This document shows, piece by piece, positions 22,309-23,277 of a DNA stretch of 23,277 bases. The translations under genes were made by a program, and so were the position numbers. The notes beneath the pieces were generated by a model. The model made no database searches, had not been told where the DNA came from, and was given only the letters and a program-made list of their open reading frames with translations. The first letter of the stretch is position 1. The number at the start of each line of letters is the position of its first letter. Location of the stretch: the NCBI GenBank assembly GCA_039197885.1, contig JBCCTY010000033.1, positions 1 through 23,277 on the forward strand. The letters run 5' to 3'. Source of the stretch: JBCBSZ01 sp039197885 (GTDB lineage: Bacteria > Actinomycetota > Acidimicrobiia > Acidimicrobiales > Poriferisodalaceae).

Positions 22309-23277
22309 TCGCCGGCGTCGGCGTCTCGGCGCACCCAGCGGCCCGGGACGCCACGGGGGAGGTCATCGGCCAGCTCCTCGATCGTGTCGGCCCCTCACCC
22401 GAGCTGCTGTGCCTGTTCGTCTCGGGTCACGAGGCCGAGGTCGACGAGGTCGTGGCGGCGGTGCGGACGACCCTCACGCCGGGCGTCCTGGTCGGCACGA
22501 CGGCCCGCACGCTCGTCGGCGGCGCCCGGGAGCTCGAGGGGCGTGCAGCGATCGCTGCCCTCGGCGTGCGCGCCGCCGGCACGCGAGGCCTGCGGATCGC
22601 GACGCGGTCGGTGGAGCGCGGCACCCGACTCGAGGGCCTCGATCCGCGCGTGCTCGCCGAGGCCCACTCGCTGGTCGTGCTCGCCGACCCGTTCAGCTTC
22701 CCCACCGTCGGCGTCCTGGAACACCTCGGTCACCGACACCCCCACCTGACCGTGGTGGGCGCGATCACCTCGGCGGGACGGCGCGCCGGTGCGAACCGCC
22801 TGTTCCTCGACGACGACGTGGCGACCGACGGGGCGGTCGCGGTGGCGCTCGACGGTCCGGTCGCCATCGACACCGTCGTCTCGCCCGCGTGCCGACCCAT
22901 CGGCGAGCCGTTCACGGTGACCGACTCGGAGGCCGGCACCATCCGCTCGCTCGGCGGGCGCCCGGCGACCGAGCGCCTCCGCGACGTCCTGGCGGCGCTC
23001 GACCCGCAGGAGCGGTCGCTGGCCGCGGACGGACTCCAGGCCGGTCTGGTCGTCGACGAGCGGCGTGAGTCGTTCGGCGTCGGTGACTTCGTGATCCGAG
23101 CGATTCGGGGGATCGACCGCGAGCGCGGCGCGATCCTGGTCGGCGACCACCTCCCCGTGGGGTCCATCTTCCAGTTCCAGGTCCGCGACGCCGACTCGGC
23201 GCGTGCCGACCTCGTCGATCGGCTGGTGGGCCGGCGGGCCGACGCCGCGCTCCTCTTCACGTGCGACGGCCGCGGCA
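22305..23277 (+). CDS. FIST-domain sensory protein, 3' end cut by window edge
   Basis: 324 residues visible. FIST (F-box and intracellular signal transduction) proteins are presumed small-molecule, possibly amino-acid, sensors. FIST_N pattern: MIAGVGVSAHP, LCLFVSGHEAEVDEVVAAVR, VLVGTTARTLVGGARELEG, then LVVLADPFSFPTVGVLEHL and VVGAITSAGRRAGANRLFLDD. FIST_C pattern: DTVVSPACRPIGEPFTVT, LGGRPATERLRDVLAAL, FVIRAIRGIDRERGAILVGD and a final DAALLFTCDGRG that leads toward the family's C-terminal end. No output domain (such as a histidine kinase or GGDEF domain) is visible before the edge. The GTG start overlaps the upstream stop. Confidence 0.88.
   Translation, partial: MIAGVGVSAHPAARDATGEVIGQLLDRVGPSPELLCLFVSGHEAEVDEVVAAVRTTLTPGVLVGTTARTLVGGARELEGRAAIAALGVRAAGTRGLRIATRSVERGTRLEGLDPRVLAEAHSLVVLADPFSFPTVGVLEHLGHRHPHLTVVGAITSAGRRAGANRLFLDDDVATDGAVAVALDGPVAIDTVVSPACRPIGEPFTVTDSEAGTIRSLGGRPATERLRDVLAALDPQERSLAADGLQAGLVVDERRESFGVGDFVIRAIRGIDRERGAILVGDHLPVGSIFQFQVRDADSARADLVDRLVGRRADAALLFTCDGRG

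Overview
This is a 23.3 kb, very GC-rich chromosomal window. It carries the complete core of the actinobacterial Pup-proteasome system: arc/mpa, dop, pup, prcB, prcA and pafA. The neighbours are those found around these genes in Mycobacterium (helY, tatC, tatA/B, trmI). Gene content points to the Actinomycetota. The DUF3866 gene, the split NDP-forming acyl-CoA synthetase and an NDQ-type rhodopsin make me favour an Acidimicrobiia-like, probably aquatic organism, but that placement is inference. There is no gene-free stretch above 300 bases, and I saw no tRNA, rRNA, CRISPR array or insertion sequence.

Layout, left to right. (1) 1-3410, minus strand: a tightly overlapping operon of a small membrane protein, a TatA/B-like protein, tatC and helY (cut by the window edge). 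The TatA/B tail holds a striking 48-bp in-frame tandem repeat. (2) 3545-4726: a small zinc-ribbon protein (minus) and a divergently read, catalytically degenerate glycerophosphodiester-phosphodiesterase-like protein (plus). (3) 4723-7843, minus strand: pafA (Pup ligase), a DUF3866 protein and lepB (signal peptidase I). (4) 7994-9197, plus strand: a microbial rhodopsin with the Asn-Asp-Gln helix-C motif of light-driven sodium pumps, followed by a DUF2007-type protein with a membrane anchor. (5) 9220-14203, minus strand: the arc-dop-pup-prcB-prcA operon, complete with the GQYL tail on ARC, the GGQ tail on Pup and the propeptide/Thr1 of PrcB. (6) 14400-14636, plus strand: a small ferredoxin divergent from arc. 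(7) 14678-18198, minus strand: a MarP-like membrane serine protease, trmI, three small membrane proteins and a LON-substrate-binding-domain protein. (8) 18247-21841, minus strand: dacB (PBP4-type DD-carboxypeptidase) and the alpha and beta subunits of an ADP/NDP-forming acyl-CoA synthetase. (9) 21925-end, plus strand: a DUF6941-like small protein coupled to a FIST-domain sensor that runs off the window.

How they work together: PafA attaches Pup to target lysines, Dop deamidates Pup and removes it from targets, and ARC unfolds tagged proteins and threads them into the PrcAB core. Tat and LepB serve export. MarP and DacB act on the envelope. The notable novelty is the rhodopsin/DUF2007 pair, which sits in opposite orientation between prcA and pafA, two halves of the pupylation locus that lie on one strand here and in Mycobacterium. 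It would give this proteasome-bearing actinobacterium a light-driven ion pump, most likely for Na+. No retinal or carotenoid synthesis gene is visible in the window.
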